In this document: positions 1-6,536 of the stretch, piece after piece
How positions within the stretch are numbered: the stretch's first letter is position 1
Layout of the letters: the number at the start of each line of letters is the position of its first letter
Source: an uncultured Oscillospiraceae bacterium
GTDB taxonomy: Bacteria > Bacillota > Clostridia > Oscillospirales > Oscillospiraceae
Length of the DNA: 16,645 bases
Direction: 5' to 3'
Assembly: GCA_934572365.1 (NCBI GenBank)
Contig: CAKTKX010000015.1
Span: forward strand, 1-16,645
Program-made: the position numbers and the translations under genes
The notes under the pieces: model-generated
Seen by the model: the letters and a program-made list of their open reading frames with translations, nothing else
What the model was told of the DNA's origin: nothing
Databases searched by the model: none

Positions 1-6
1 TTTCTA

Positions 7-29
7 CCCCCTTTTTTCAAAAAGGAGGG
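7..29 (+). promoter_or_regulatory. Possible hairpin masking the lon Shine-Dalgarno
   Basis: A C-rich then T-rich run (7-15) can pair with the A-rich then G-rich run (20-28), with one C/A mismatch and a four-base loop. The 3' arm contains the lon ribosome site (AAGGAGGG, 22-29). In the mRNA this could hold the ribosome site closed, as in RNA thermometers of some heat-shock genes. The stem is short and half A-U, and only 36 bases of upstream sequence are visible, so this is a suggestion. No promoter for lon is visible, so lon may be read from an upstream gene outside the window. Confidence 0.3.
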
Positions 30-36
30 AAGAACT

Positions 37-2439
37 TTGACTGAAACCATTTTTGCAGGGAAAATGCCCATCCTTGCGTTGCGGGGACTGTGCGTTTTCC
101 CCGAACAGACCGTTCATTTTGAAGTCGGCCGCAGCAAGTCCGTTAAGGCGCTGGAAGCGGCCATGCAGAGTGACCAGACGCTGCTGCTGATTCCCCAGAA
201 GGATCTGCTGGTGGACGACCCGACGCTGAAAGACCTGTATGCCGTCGGCTGTATTGCCAAGGTCAAGCAGGTGCTGAAAACCCAGGGGGAAAATCTGCGG
301 ATTCTGGTCACCGGCATCAGCCGGGGCAAGATCACCGAGCTTTCCCAGAGCGAGCCGTACCTTTCCGGCATTGTGGAGTCGGCGAGCGTGGAGGAGCCGG
401 CGGACACCATTCGCGCCCGTGCTCTGCGCCGGGAGGCCAATTCCCTGTACGGCGTGTATCTGGAGCTGTGTGAGCATCCCGCTCAAACCGTTCAGCTGCG
501 GATGCTGGCCAGCGAGAGCAGCGGCTTCATTGCCGACTCCATCGCCCAGAATTCCGGCATCGACTTCCCGGACAAGGCGAAGATGCTCTGCCAGCTGAAC
601 AGCGTCCGCCGGTTAGAGACCGCCGTCCAGCTTCTGCGCCGGGAGGTGGAGATGCTCCGGCTGGAAGGGGACATCCAGGAGAAGACCCGCGCCGCCATCG
701 ACCAGAACCAGAAGGATTACTTCCTGCGCGAGCAGATAAAGGCCATCCGGGAGGAGCTGGGAGAAGAGGACGACGAGGACGAATTTGACACCTATGCCCA
801 GAGCATTCGGAATCTCCACCTGGAAGAGGATACGGAGAAGAAGCTCCTGAAGGACGTGGAACGGCTGAAAAAGCAGCCCTTCGGTTCTTCTGAAGGAGCG
901 GTGCTGCGGAATTATCTGGACACCGTGCTGGAGCTGCCCTGGAACGTTGAGACCAGGGAGCGGGTGGACGTGGCCGCGGCCCGGAAAATTCTGGAGCATG
1001 ACCATTTCGGACTGGAAAAGGTGAAGGAGCGAATCTTAGAAACCATCGCCGTCCGGGAAATGGCACCCCAGATGCCGCCCCAGATTCTGTGCCTGGTGGG
1101 GCCTCCCGGCGTGGGCAAGACCTCCATTTCCTATTCCATCGCCCGGAGCCTGAACCGGAAAATGGCGAGAATTTCCCTTGGCGGCATTCACGACGAGGCG
1201 GACATTCGGGGACATCGGAAGACCTACGTCGGCGCGATGCCCGGTCGTATCATGACCGCCATGACCCAGGCAGGCAGCTGCAATCCCGTGCTGCTGCTGG
1301 ACGAGATCGACAAATTGGGTTCCGATTACCGCGGCGACCCCAGCGCCGCCCTTCTGGAAGTGCTGGACGCGGAGCAGAACCACGACTATCGGGATCATTA
1401 TCTGGAAATCCCCTTTGACCTGTCCGACGTGCTGTTTATCACCACGGCAAACACCCTGGACACCGTGCCCCGGCCGCTGCTGGATCGTATGGAGATCATC
1501 GAGCTTGGCTCCTACACGGATGAGGAAAAGTTCATGATCGCCAGGAATCACCTGATTCCCAAGCAGCTGAAAAAGCACGGCCTGAAAAAGGCGCAGCTTC
1601 GCATCACCGACGACGCCATCCGGGAGACAATCTCCTGCTACACCCGGGAATCCGGCGTGCGGAATCTGGAGCGCTGCTTCGGCGAAATTTGCCGGAAGGC
1701 GGATATGGAGATTCTTTCTCAGGAAGCCCCGAAGAAGATCACCGTCACCGGCAGCAATCTGGAAAATTATCTGGGCGTGCGCAAGTTCCTGCCCGACCGG
1801 CTGCCCTGCACCGATCAGGTAGGTCTGGTCACGGGGCTTGCCTGGACAAGCGTCGGCGGTGAAACGCTGGAAGTAGAGGTCAACGTCATGGATGGCTCCG
1901 GTAAGCTGGAGCTGACCGGAAACCTGGGCGATGTGATGAAGGAATCCGCCCACGCGGCGCTGAGCTACATCCGCGCCAACGCCCAGAAGCTGGGCGTCGC
2001 CCCGGATTTCTACAAGACCAAGGACATTCACGTTCATTTCCCGGAGGGGGCGGTTCCCAAGGACGGCCCCTCGGCAGGCGTCACCGTCTGCACGGCCATT
2101 GTCTCCGCCCTGACGGGGATTAGCGTGCGACGGGATATCGCCATGACCGGCGAAATTTCCCTTCGGGGACGGGTCATGCGCATCGGCGGCCTGCGGGAGA
2201 AGACCATGGCGGCGCTTCGCCACGGCGTGCGCACCGTCATCATTCCCAAGGACAACGAGCGGGACTTGGAGGAAATTGACCAGACCGTCCGGCGGCAGCT
2301 GAATTTTATCAGTGCTCAGACTATGGACACTGTGCTTTCCGCCGCGCTGAACCGGCCTGCGGAGGCCAGCCCCACCATTCTGACGGAGCTTCCCGGGGAC
2401 GTGCGCACCAGAGTGCAAAAGCCCGGCCTGCGCCAGTAA
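37..2439 (+). CDS. lon: ATP-dependent endopeptidase La (Lon)
   Basis: Cytoplasmic AAA+ serine protease that unfolds and degrades misfolded and regulatory proteins. The product is 800 residues, close to the E. coli length. The N-terminal substrate domain covers about residues 10-200 and is followed by a helical linker. The AAA+ module has Walker A GPPGVGKTS (355-363) and Walker B LLLDEID (419-425). The C-terminal protease domain has catalytic Ser679 in DGPSAGV and Lys722 in GGLREK, so the Ser-Lys dyad is intact. The start is TTG at 37, chosen because AGGAGGG (23-29) lies 7 nt upstream and the first residues (MTETIFAGKMPILALRG) fit the Lon N-terminus. engB follows after 13 nt, so the two are probably one transcript; lon-engB adjacency is common in Firmicutes. 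No frameshift or missing motif is seen. Confidence 0.97.
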   Translation: MTETIFAGKMPILALRGLCVFPEQTVHFEVGRSKSVKALEAAMQSDQTLLLIPQKDLLVDDPTLKDLYAVGCIAKVKQVLKTQGENLRILVTGISRGKITELSQSEPYLSGIVESASVEEPADTIRARALRREANSLYGVYLELCEHPAQTVQLRMLASESSGFIADSIAQNSGIDFPDKAKMLCQLNSVRRLETAVQLLRREVEMLRLEGDIQEKTRAAIDQNQKDYFLREQIKAIREELGEEDDEDEFDTYAQSIRNLHLEEDTEKKLLKDVERLKKQPFGSSEGAVLRNYLDTVLELPWNVETRERVDVAAARKILEHDHFGLEKVKERILETIAVREMAPQMPPQILCLVGPPGVGKTSISYSIARSLNRKMARISLGGIHDEADIRGHRKTYVGAMPGRIMTAMTQAGSCNPVLLLDEIDKLGSDYRGDPSAALLEVLDAEQNHDYRDHYLEIPFDLSDVLFITTANTLDTVPRPLLDRMEIIELGSYTDEEKFMIARNHLIPKQLKKHGLKKAQLRITDDAIRETISCYTRESGVRNLERCFGEICRKADMEILSQEAPKKITVTGSNLENYLGVRKFLPDRLPCTDQVGLVTGLAWTSVGGETLEVEVNVMDGSGKLELTGNLGDVMKESAHAALSYIRANAQKLGVAPDFYKTKDIHVHFPEGAVPKDGPSAGVTVCTAIVSALTGISVRRDIAMTGEISLRGRVMRIGGLREKTMAALRHGVRTVIIPKDNERDLEEIDQTVRRQLNFISAQTMDTVLSAALNRPAEASPTILTELPGDVRTRVQKPGLRQ

Positions 2440-2452
2440 CGGAGGAAATACT

Positions 2453-3037
2453 GTGAACTTTCAGAATGTGGAATTTCTGATTTCCGCCGCTTCCAAGGAG
2501 AATTTCCCCACAAAACGGCTTCCGGAAATTGCATTTGCCGGAAAGTCCAATGTGGGAAAATCCTCGGTCATCAACCGCCTTTTGCAGCGGAAGAACTTTG
2601 CACGGGTGGGGGATAAGCCGGGGAAAACCGTCCATGTGAATTACTTCACACTGGACGGCATGTGCTATCTGGTCGACCTGCCCGGGTACGGTTTTGCGAA
2701 GGTTTCCGCCGGCGAGAAGGAACGCTGGGGGCGGCTGATGGAGGATTATTTCGCGGCAAACCGCATCGATTTGGGCGTGCTGATCGTGGACTACCGCCAT
2801 CCGCCCACAAATAACGATGTCACCATGGCGCGGTGGTTTCTGGATTCCGGGTGTCCGTTTGTGGTCGTTGCCAACAAGATGGACAAGCTGAAAAAAGGCG
2901 AGCTGGAACCGAATCTGAAGGTCATCCGGGAGAATTTGGAGCTTCCGGAGGATTGCCCGGTGATCCCGTTCTCCGCGGAGAAGGGGAACGGTCGGGACGA
3001 GCTGGTGAAGTACATTCTTGCCGCTGTAAAAAAATAA
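2453..3037 (+). CDS. engB: Ribosome biogenesis GTP-binding protein YsxC/EngB
   Basis: Essential TRAFAC-class GTPase that assists late assembly of the 50S ribosomal subunit in the cytoplasm. The 194 residues match the usual family length. G1 is GKSNVGKS (30-37), the G2 threonine lies in the GKTVHVNYF stretch, G3 is DLPGYG (75-80), G4 is NKMD (141-144) and a G5-like SAEKG comes near the C-terminus, so all nucleotide-binding motifs are present. The start is GTG at 2453, supported by GGAGG (2441-2445) 7 nt upstream in the 13-nt gap after lon. This spacing argues for co-transcription with lon. A hairpin starts 5 nt after the stop. Confidence 0.96.
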   Translation: MNFQNVEFLISAASKENFPTKRLPEIAFAGKSNVGKSSVINRLLQRKNFARVGDKPGKTVHVNYFTLDGMCYLVDLPGYGFAKVSAGEKERWGRLMEDYFAANRIDLGVLIVDYRHPPTNNDVTMARWFLDSGCPFVVVANKMDKLKKGELEPNLKVIRENLELPEDCPVIPFSAEKGNGRDELVKYILAAVKK

Positions 3038-3041
3038 AAGA

Positions 3042-3073
3042 CGCAGGAGCGACCGATCACGGACGCTCCTGCG
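3042..3073 (+). terminator. Hairpin terminator after lon-engB
   Basis: A perfect 10-bp stem (CGCAGGAGCG, 3042-3051, with CGCTCCTGCG, 3064-3073) encloses a 12-nt loop and begins 5 nt after the engB stop. A T-run (3088-3092) and a second hairpin follow. It probably ends the lon-engB transcript. The U-tract is not immediately adjacent, so termination may be partial or may rely on the next hairpin. Confidence 0.65.
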
Positions 3074-3080
3074 CTTCGTT

Positions 3081-3115
3081 ATACGAGTTTTTAAAACGCT
3101 TAAAAGCGTTTTATT
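3081..3115 (-). repeat. Short dispersed hairpin repeat, copy 1
   Basis: This 35-base segment contains a perfect 8-bp hairpin (AAAACGCT, TAAA loop, AGCGTTTT; 3093-3112) next to an ACTCG/CGAGT box. Its reverse complement aligns with 7374-7412: 20 of the first 24 positions match, then a 3-nt gap, then AAAACTCGT. The two copies lie in opposite orientations about 4.3 kb apart. The hairpin is followed by TTATT on the plus strand and preceded by a T-run, so it may help terminate transcription from both sides (engB and the MATE gene). Confidence 0.6.
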
Positions 3116-3207
3116 AGGCCACAGGATTGCGGCCAGCGGCCACTGCCGCTAAAAACGAAGTCAATACATTTCTTACCGCAGTCCAGATTTTCTGCCAGGA
3201 AATCGTA

Positions 3208-4548
3208 TTATTCTGCGGGCGTTTTCTTGAGGAAACGGACGATGAACGGAATACTAATCAGTCCGGCCAGCACGTCCGCCGTGGGCTGGGCGATCTGAAT
3301 TCCGGTCAGCCCCAGAAGGGGAACGCCGATCAGCAGCATGGGAATGGTGACCGCGCCGGAACGAATCAGGGACAGAACCGAGGAAATCGTCGGTTGCTGG
3401 ATGCTCTGATAAAGCATGTTCACCGGCACGGAGAAGGGGACAAACAGCATTCCGATCGCTGTATACCGCAGCGCGGTGGAGCCGATGGCAATGACCGCCT
3501 CGCTTTTCTGGAAAATCCCGATGATGCCTTCGGCACAGATCATGCTGAGAACGGAAAAGCTGCCGATGAAGACCAGTCCGAAGCACATGGTGAACACCAG
3601 ACCCTTTTTCACCCGGTCATATTTTCTGGCCTGATAATTGAAGGCCGCCACCGGCTGGAAGCCCTGGCCGATGCCGAGACCGACGCAGATCAGGAAATTG
3701 GAATACCGGTTGACCACGCTCATGGCGGCAATGGCCGCGTCGCCAAAGGGCTTTGTCATGTTGTTCAGCAGCCCCATGGTCACGGAGGTCAGCCCCTGAC
3801 GGATGAGGGAGGGCAGACCCACCCGGCAAATGGAAAGATAGGTCTTGAATTTCCGGCTGACGGCGCGGAAGCGGATGGTGCTTTGCGCCATTTTCAGGTA
3901 CATGATCAGAAGAATTGTAAAGCTCACCAGCTGGGAAGCGGCGGTGGCAAGTCCCGCGCCGTAGACGCCCATGCCCAGCTTCATGACCAGAATGTAGTCC
4001 CCCAGAATGTTCAGAAGACCACCGGCGGTCAGGCCGAACATGGCATAAAAGGCCTTGCCCTCATAACGCAGACAGTTGTTGAGAATCAGGGAGCAGATGA
4101 TCATTGGCGCGGCCAGAAATACCCAGAAGCCATAGTCCATGGCGTAGGGGGCGATGGTGTCGGTGCTGCCGAGAAAATGTACCAGCGGCCTGAGAAACGA
4201 AAGGCCGGACACGCTGATTATCAGCCCCAGACCAATGCCGGTGAAAAAGGAAGTGGAGACGTACATGGTGGCCTTGTCGGTATTCCTGTCCGCCAGCGCC
4301 CGGGAAACGTAGGTGCCGGCGCCATGGCCAAGCATGAAGGCCAGACCCTGCATAATGGCCTGAACGGTGAAGAGAATGCCCGTCGCGGCCTGAGCACTTT
4401 CTCCCAGAGTGCCGACAAAGTAGGTGTCCGCCATGTTATAGATGCTGGTGATGAGCATGGAAATAATGGTAGGGATACCGAGATTCAGAATCAGCCGGGA
4501 AACCGGGGTTTCCGTCATTTTTTGGTAATGCGCCTCCGAACTGGTCAA
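3208..4548 (-). CDS. MATE family multidrug/sodium-type efflux transporter
   Basis: Integral membrane antiporter of the MATE family, expected to export cationic compounds or drugs using an ion gradient; the substrate cannot be read from sequence. The 446-residue product has about twelve hydrophobic segments in two similar halves, and the N-terminus (MTETPVSRLILNLGIPTII, then NMADTYFVG) is typical of Clostridia members. The start is uncertain. TTG at 4548 has AGAAGG 7 nt upstream and lies about 20 nt after the expected transcription start. ATG at 4518 gives the more family-like N-terminus, but its GGAGG lies 14 nt away. The gene stands alone, convergent with engB, with its own consensus promoter. 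The long plus-strand open frame opposite it is an antisense shadow. Confidence 0.93.
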   Translation of the reverse strand: MTSSEAHYQKMTETPVSRLILNLGIPTIISMLITSIYNMADTYFVGTLGESAQAATGILFTVQAIMQGLAFMLGHGAGTYVSRALADRNTDKATMYVSTSFFTGIGLGLIISVSGLSFLRPLVHFLGSTDTIAPYAMDYGFWVFLAAPMIICSLILNNCLRYEGKAFYAMFGLTAGGLLNILGDYILVMKLGMGVYGAGLATAASQLVSFTILLIMYLKMAQSTIRFRAVSRKFKTYLSICRVGLPSLIRQGLTSVTMGLLNNMTKPFGDAAIAAMSVVNRYSNFLICVGLGIGQGFQPVAAFNYQARKYDRVKKGLVFTMCFGLVFIGSFSVLSMICAEGIIGIFQKSEAVIAIGSTALRYTAIGMLFVPFSVPVNMLYQSIQQPTISSVLSLIRSGAVTIPMLLIGVPLLGLTGIQIAQPTADVLAGLISIPFIVRFLKKTPAE

Positions 4549-4576
4549 GAGATAGCCTTCTTTCTGCTTTTTTTAT

Positions 4577-4605
4577 ATTATAACACGGATTTTTTGCCGA
4601 TTCAA
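4577..4605 (-). promoter_or_regulatory. Sigma-A-type promoter for the MATE gene
   Basis: Read on the minus strand, TTGAAT (4600-4605) and a perfect TATAAT (4577-4582) are separated by exactly 17 bp. Transcription would start near 4570, giving a leader of about 20 nt to the TTG start or about 50 nt to the alternative ATG. The region is AT-rich compared with the flanking genes. Confidence 0.75.
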
Positions 4606-4690
4606 TGGCATTATATTTTGATTATGTGCAAAAATCGGCACAGACTGGTTCTTTGGTGGTCGTAAAACAGTAAATGGAGCGTATCGGTAC

Positions 4691-4814
4691 AGCCCCTTGG
4701 CGCTCCCTCTGGGAGAGCTGTCACCGAAGGTGACTGAGAGGGCTTTGCCTAGTTTCCCCTCTCCGTCTTCGCTTCGCTCAGCCACCTCTCCCAAAGGGAG
4801 AGGCAAGGGGGGCT
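4691..4814. repeat. MITE-like palindromic repeat element, 124 bp
   Basis: The two ends are imperfect inverted repeats of about 30 bp. The left end (4691-4720) reads AGCCCCTTGG, then a CTCCC/GGGAG mini-palindrome. The right end (4783-4814), reverse-complemented, reads AGCCCCCCTTGC, then the same mini-palindrome. Inside lie a GTCACC-GAA-GGTGAC hairpin and a GAGAGGG/CCCTCTC pair, so the whole unit can fold. It has no coding content; a short minus-strand frame across it (within 4573-4821) is an artefact of the repeat. From memory it resembles a high-copy repeat in Oscillospiraceae-type genomes, not checked here. It sits in the 4549-4901 intergenic region between the MATE promoter and the terminator of the next minus-strand operon. 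Confidence 0.75.
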
Positions 4815-4822
4815 TATACAAG

Positions 4823-4856
4823 AACAGGCACAGCGGATCATCCCGCTGTGCCTGTT
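4823..4856 (-). terminator. Terminator hairpin after the TSCPD gene
   Basis: A perfect 14-bp stem (AACAGGCACAGCGG, 4823-4836, with its complement 4843-4856) has a 6-nt loop. It lies 45 nt beyond the stop of the minus-strand TSCPD gene. On the minus strand it is followed by CTTGTAT, a weak U-tract. It is the natural end of the ybaK-TSCPD transcript and also separates that transcript from the repeat element. Confidence 0.7.
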
Positions 4857-4901
4857 AACTGTCTAATGCGCCGCGCCCACTCAGCCCGTGCCGTTTGTCA
4901 A

Positions 4902-5150
4902 TTACTGGTTAGCCTTGGCGGCCTTCAGCGCCTGTGCCAGCTGATCGGGGCAGGAGGTGGACTTCATGCCGCACTTGACGCCCTCAACCCGGGCGATGAC
5001 GTCGTCAACGTCCATTCCTTCCACCAGCTTGCCGATGCCCTTCAGGTTGCCGTTGCAGCCGCCGATAAACTGAACATTCTTGACCTTGTTGTCCTCAATG
5101 TCGAAGAAAATCTTCTGAGAACAGGTGCCTTTTGTCTTGTATTCGTACAT
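4902..5150 (-). CDS. Small TSCPD-domain protein (TIGR03905-like)
   Basis: An 82-residue soluble protein ending in the TSCPD signature (TSCPD at 65-69). The TSCPD domain also occurs at the C-terminus of some class II ribonucleotide reductases; stand-alone copies are widespread in Clostridia and have no established function that I know of. Four cysteines (C10, C32, C60, C67) are spread so that they could bind a metal, which is inference. The start is ATG at 5150 because AAGGAAA lies about 7 nt upstream; an ATG 21 nt earlier in frame has no ribosome site and would overlap the upstream gene. It follows ybaK by 13 nt, its ribosome site overlaps the ybaK end, and it is almost certainly co-transcribed with it. 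Confidence 0.88.
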   Translation of the reverse strand: MYEYKTKGTCSQKIFFDIEDNKVKNVQFIGGCNGNLKGIGKLVEGMDVDDVIARVEGVKCGMKSTSCPDQLAQALKAAKANQ

Positions 5151-5163
5151 ATGGATTTCCTTT

Positions 5164-5637
5164 CTATACAATAATATCTGTCAGTTCAGCGCCAACCAGC
5201 TCCGCGAGGGGCTGGGGCGGAACGATCATCTGGTGTCCTCTGGCGCCGGCGGAGACGGCAATCTCGTCCCACAGCGTGCAGGTTTCGTCAATAAAGGTTG
5301 GGTAGTGCTTTTTCATCCCCACGGGACTGCATCCGCCACGGATATAGCCGGTCAGACCGAGAAGCTCCTTGACGGCCACCAGCTCCATGTTTTTGTCCCC
5401 GGCGGCTTTGGCGGCCTTTTTCAGATCCAGCTCACAGCAGACGGGAATGCAGAACACGTTGATGCCTGTCTTTTCGCCCCGGGCGACCAGGGTTTTGAAA
5501 ACCTGTTCCTCCGGCATTCCGATGGCCTGTGCGGCATGGCCGCCGCTTAAATCCTGTTCGTCGAATTCGTAAAACGCTTCACGACAGGGAATCCCCGCCT
5601 GCTGAACCAGACGGACTGCGTTCGTTTTTGTAGCCAT
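5164..5637 (-). CDS. ybaK: Cys-tRNA(Pro)/aminoacyl-tRNA deacylase, YbaK/EbsC family
   Basis: A 157-residue cytoplasmic editing enzyme that hydrolyses mischarged tRNA, classically Cys-tRNA(Pro), in trans to prolyl-tRNA synthetase. The family-typical VFKTLV with Lys48 and the GGCSPVG loop (101-107) are both present, and the length is normal. The start is ATG at 5637 (MATKTNAVR), the expected family N-terminus, with AGGAG 10 nt upstream. A longer frame to 5682 would run through the promoter and is rejected. It is the first gene of a two-gene unit with the TSCPD protein and is divergent from tepA. Substrate identity among YbaK, ProX and related subfamilies cannot be fixed from sequence alone. Confidence 0.92.
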   Translation of the reverse strand: MATKTNAVRLVQQAGIPCREAFYEFDEQDLSGGHAAQAIGMPEEQVFKTLVARGEKTGINVFCIPVCCELDLKKAAKAAGDKNMELVAVKELLGLTGYIRGGCSPVGMKKHYPTFIDETCTLWDEIAVSAGARGHQMIVPPQPLAELVGAELTDIIV

Positions 5638-5653
5638 ATCATCACCGCTCCTC

Positions 5654-5682
5654 ATTATACGACAAACCGCGGCTGCTTTCAA
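5654..5682 (-). promoter_or_regulatory. Strong sigma-A-type promoter for ybaK
   Basis: On the minus strand TTGAAA (5677-5682) and a perfect TATAAT (5654-5659) are 17 bp apart, a near-ideal promoter. The -10 box ends only 16 nt before the ybaK ATG. Transcription would therefore start near 5646-5648, inside or just after the AGGAG ribosome site, leaving a leader of about 10 nt. Confidence 0.75.
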
Positions 5683-5732
5683 GTGTGAATTTCGAAAAAG
5701 CGGGTATCCTATGGGAGACGGGAGGTTAGGTT

Positions 5733-6416
5733 ATGAGCGAAAACAAGGACGCGGAAATGAAAAAACAGGAGCGGGAGCAGATCGTGGAGCTTGGCTCGGA
5801 CATTACGAAATCCAGCAAGGGAAGCATCTACACCCTCACCATCATCGGTCAGGTGGAGGGGCATATGATCGCCCCGGAAACGGTGAAAACCACCAAATAT
5901 GAGCATGTCCTGCCCCTGCTGGCCGGGATCGAGGAAAGCGACGATGTGGACGGCCTGCTGCTGCTTCTGAACACGGTGGGCGGCGACATCGAGGCGGGGC
6001 TTGCCATTGCGGAGATGATTGCGGGGATGAAAAAGCCCACGGTGTCTCTGGTGCTGGGCGGCGGACATTCCATCGGCATTCCTCTGGCGGTATGCACGAA
6101 AAAGAGCTTTATTACCCCCACGGCCAGCATGACGGTGCATCCCGTGCGGATGACGGGACTGGTGGTGGGCGCACCCCAGACTTTTCGGTATTTTCAACGG
6201 ATTCAGGAGCAGATCGCGGATTTTGTCACCGCGAACTCCCGCATCAGCCGGGAGGATTTCGAGCATTATATGATGGCAACGGGAGAGATTGCCACGGATG
6301 TGGGAACCATTCTCTACGGCAAGGAGGCGGTGGCCTCCGGCCTGATCGACAAGCTGGGCGGGTTGAACGACGCGCTGTCCACGCTCCACAGGATGATCGA
6401 CAAACAGAAAAAGTAG
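5733..6416 (+). CDS. tepA: ClpP-like serine protease TepA (translocation-enhancing protein)
   Basis: A 227-residue member of the ClpP/crotonase-fold proteases, of the TepA (YmfB) branch implicated in protein export and peptide processing in Bacillus. The nucleophile Ser113 sits in GGGHSIG (109-115), His136 in TVHPVRM, and a candidate acidic residue (Asp189) lies in the EIATDVGTILYG segment. The NTVGGDIEAG stretch (80-89) fits the oxyanion region. The charged N-terminus (about residues 1-28) has no signal peptide, so it probably acts in the cytoplasm. The start is ATG at 5733 with GGGAGG 7 nt upstream. In Bacillus subtilis tepA lies just upstream of spoIIIE, as here, which supports the TepA rather than the ClpP assignment. 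No clear promoter is seen in the 95-nt gap to ybaK. Confidence 0.88.
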   Translation: MSENKDAEMKKQEREQIVELGSDITKSSKGSIYTLTIIGQVEGHMIAPETVKTTKYEHVLPLLAGIEESDDVDGLLLLLNTVGGDIEAGLAIAEMIAGMKKPTVSLVLGGGHSIGIPLAVCTKKSFITPTASMTVHPVRMTGLVVGAPQTFRYFQRIQEQIADFVTANSRISREDFEHYMMATGEIATDVGTILYGKEAVASGLIDKLGGLNDALSTLHRMIDKQKK

Positions 6417-6423
6417 CTTTCGC

Positions 6424-6459
6424 CCCGCAGACACAGCCGTTTTAGGCTGTGTCTGCGGG
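6424..6459 (+). terminator. 15-bp stem-loop after tepA
   Basis: A perfect 15-bp GC-rich stem (6424-6438 with 6445-6459) has the loop GTTTTA and begins 8 nt after the tepA stop. It is followed by AACAAAAAATA, not a T-run, so it is not a textbook intrinsic terminator. It may slow polymerase or protect the tepA mRNA 3' end. A fresh promoter for the next gene follows within 20 nt. Confidence 0.5.
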
Positions 6460-6474
6460 AACAAAAAATAAGAC

Positions 6475-6503
6475 TGGAAATTCTCTCTGAACTATGATAT
6501 AAT
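6475..6503 (+). promoter_or_regulatory. Promoter for the UppP-like gene and ftsK
   Basis: TGGAAA (6475-6480) and a perfect TATAAT (6498-6503) are 17 bp apart. The predicted transcription start near 6510 lies after the ATG at 6507, which excludes that ATG as the gene start and supports the TTG at 6537. Confidence 0.65.
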
Positions 6504-6536
6504 AAAATGAAAATTCTTGTTGTAGGAGGGGCAGAC

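Noticed and set aside
1036..2418. 460-residue open frame antisense to lon
   Set aside because: It lies wholly inside lon, has no ribosome site, and reads as low-complexity antisense with no family motif; the high-GC codon bias opens this frame.
3135..3150. AGCGGC-CACT-GCCGCT hairpin downstream of the MATE gene
   Set aside because: Short six-base stem without a T-run on the exit side for either strand; it may be incidental.
3127..4665. 512-residue plus-strand open frame opposite the MATE gene
   Set aside because: His/Gly/Gln-rich antisense sequence with no domain. The MATE frame has the promoter and the transmembrane pattern.
4573..4821. 82-residue minus-strand open frame over the 124-bp repeat
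   Set aside because: Its sequence is the translated palindromic repeat plus a promoter region; such frames are typical annotation artefacts.
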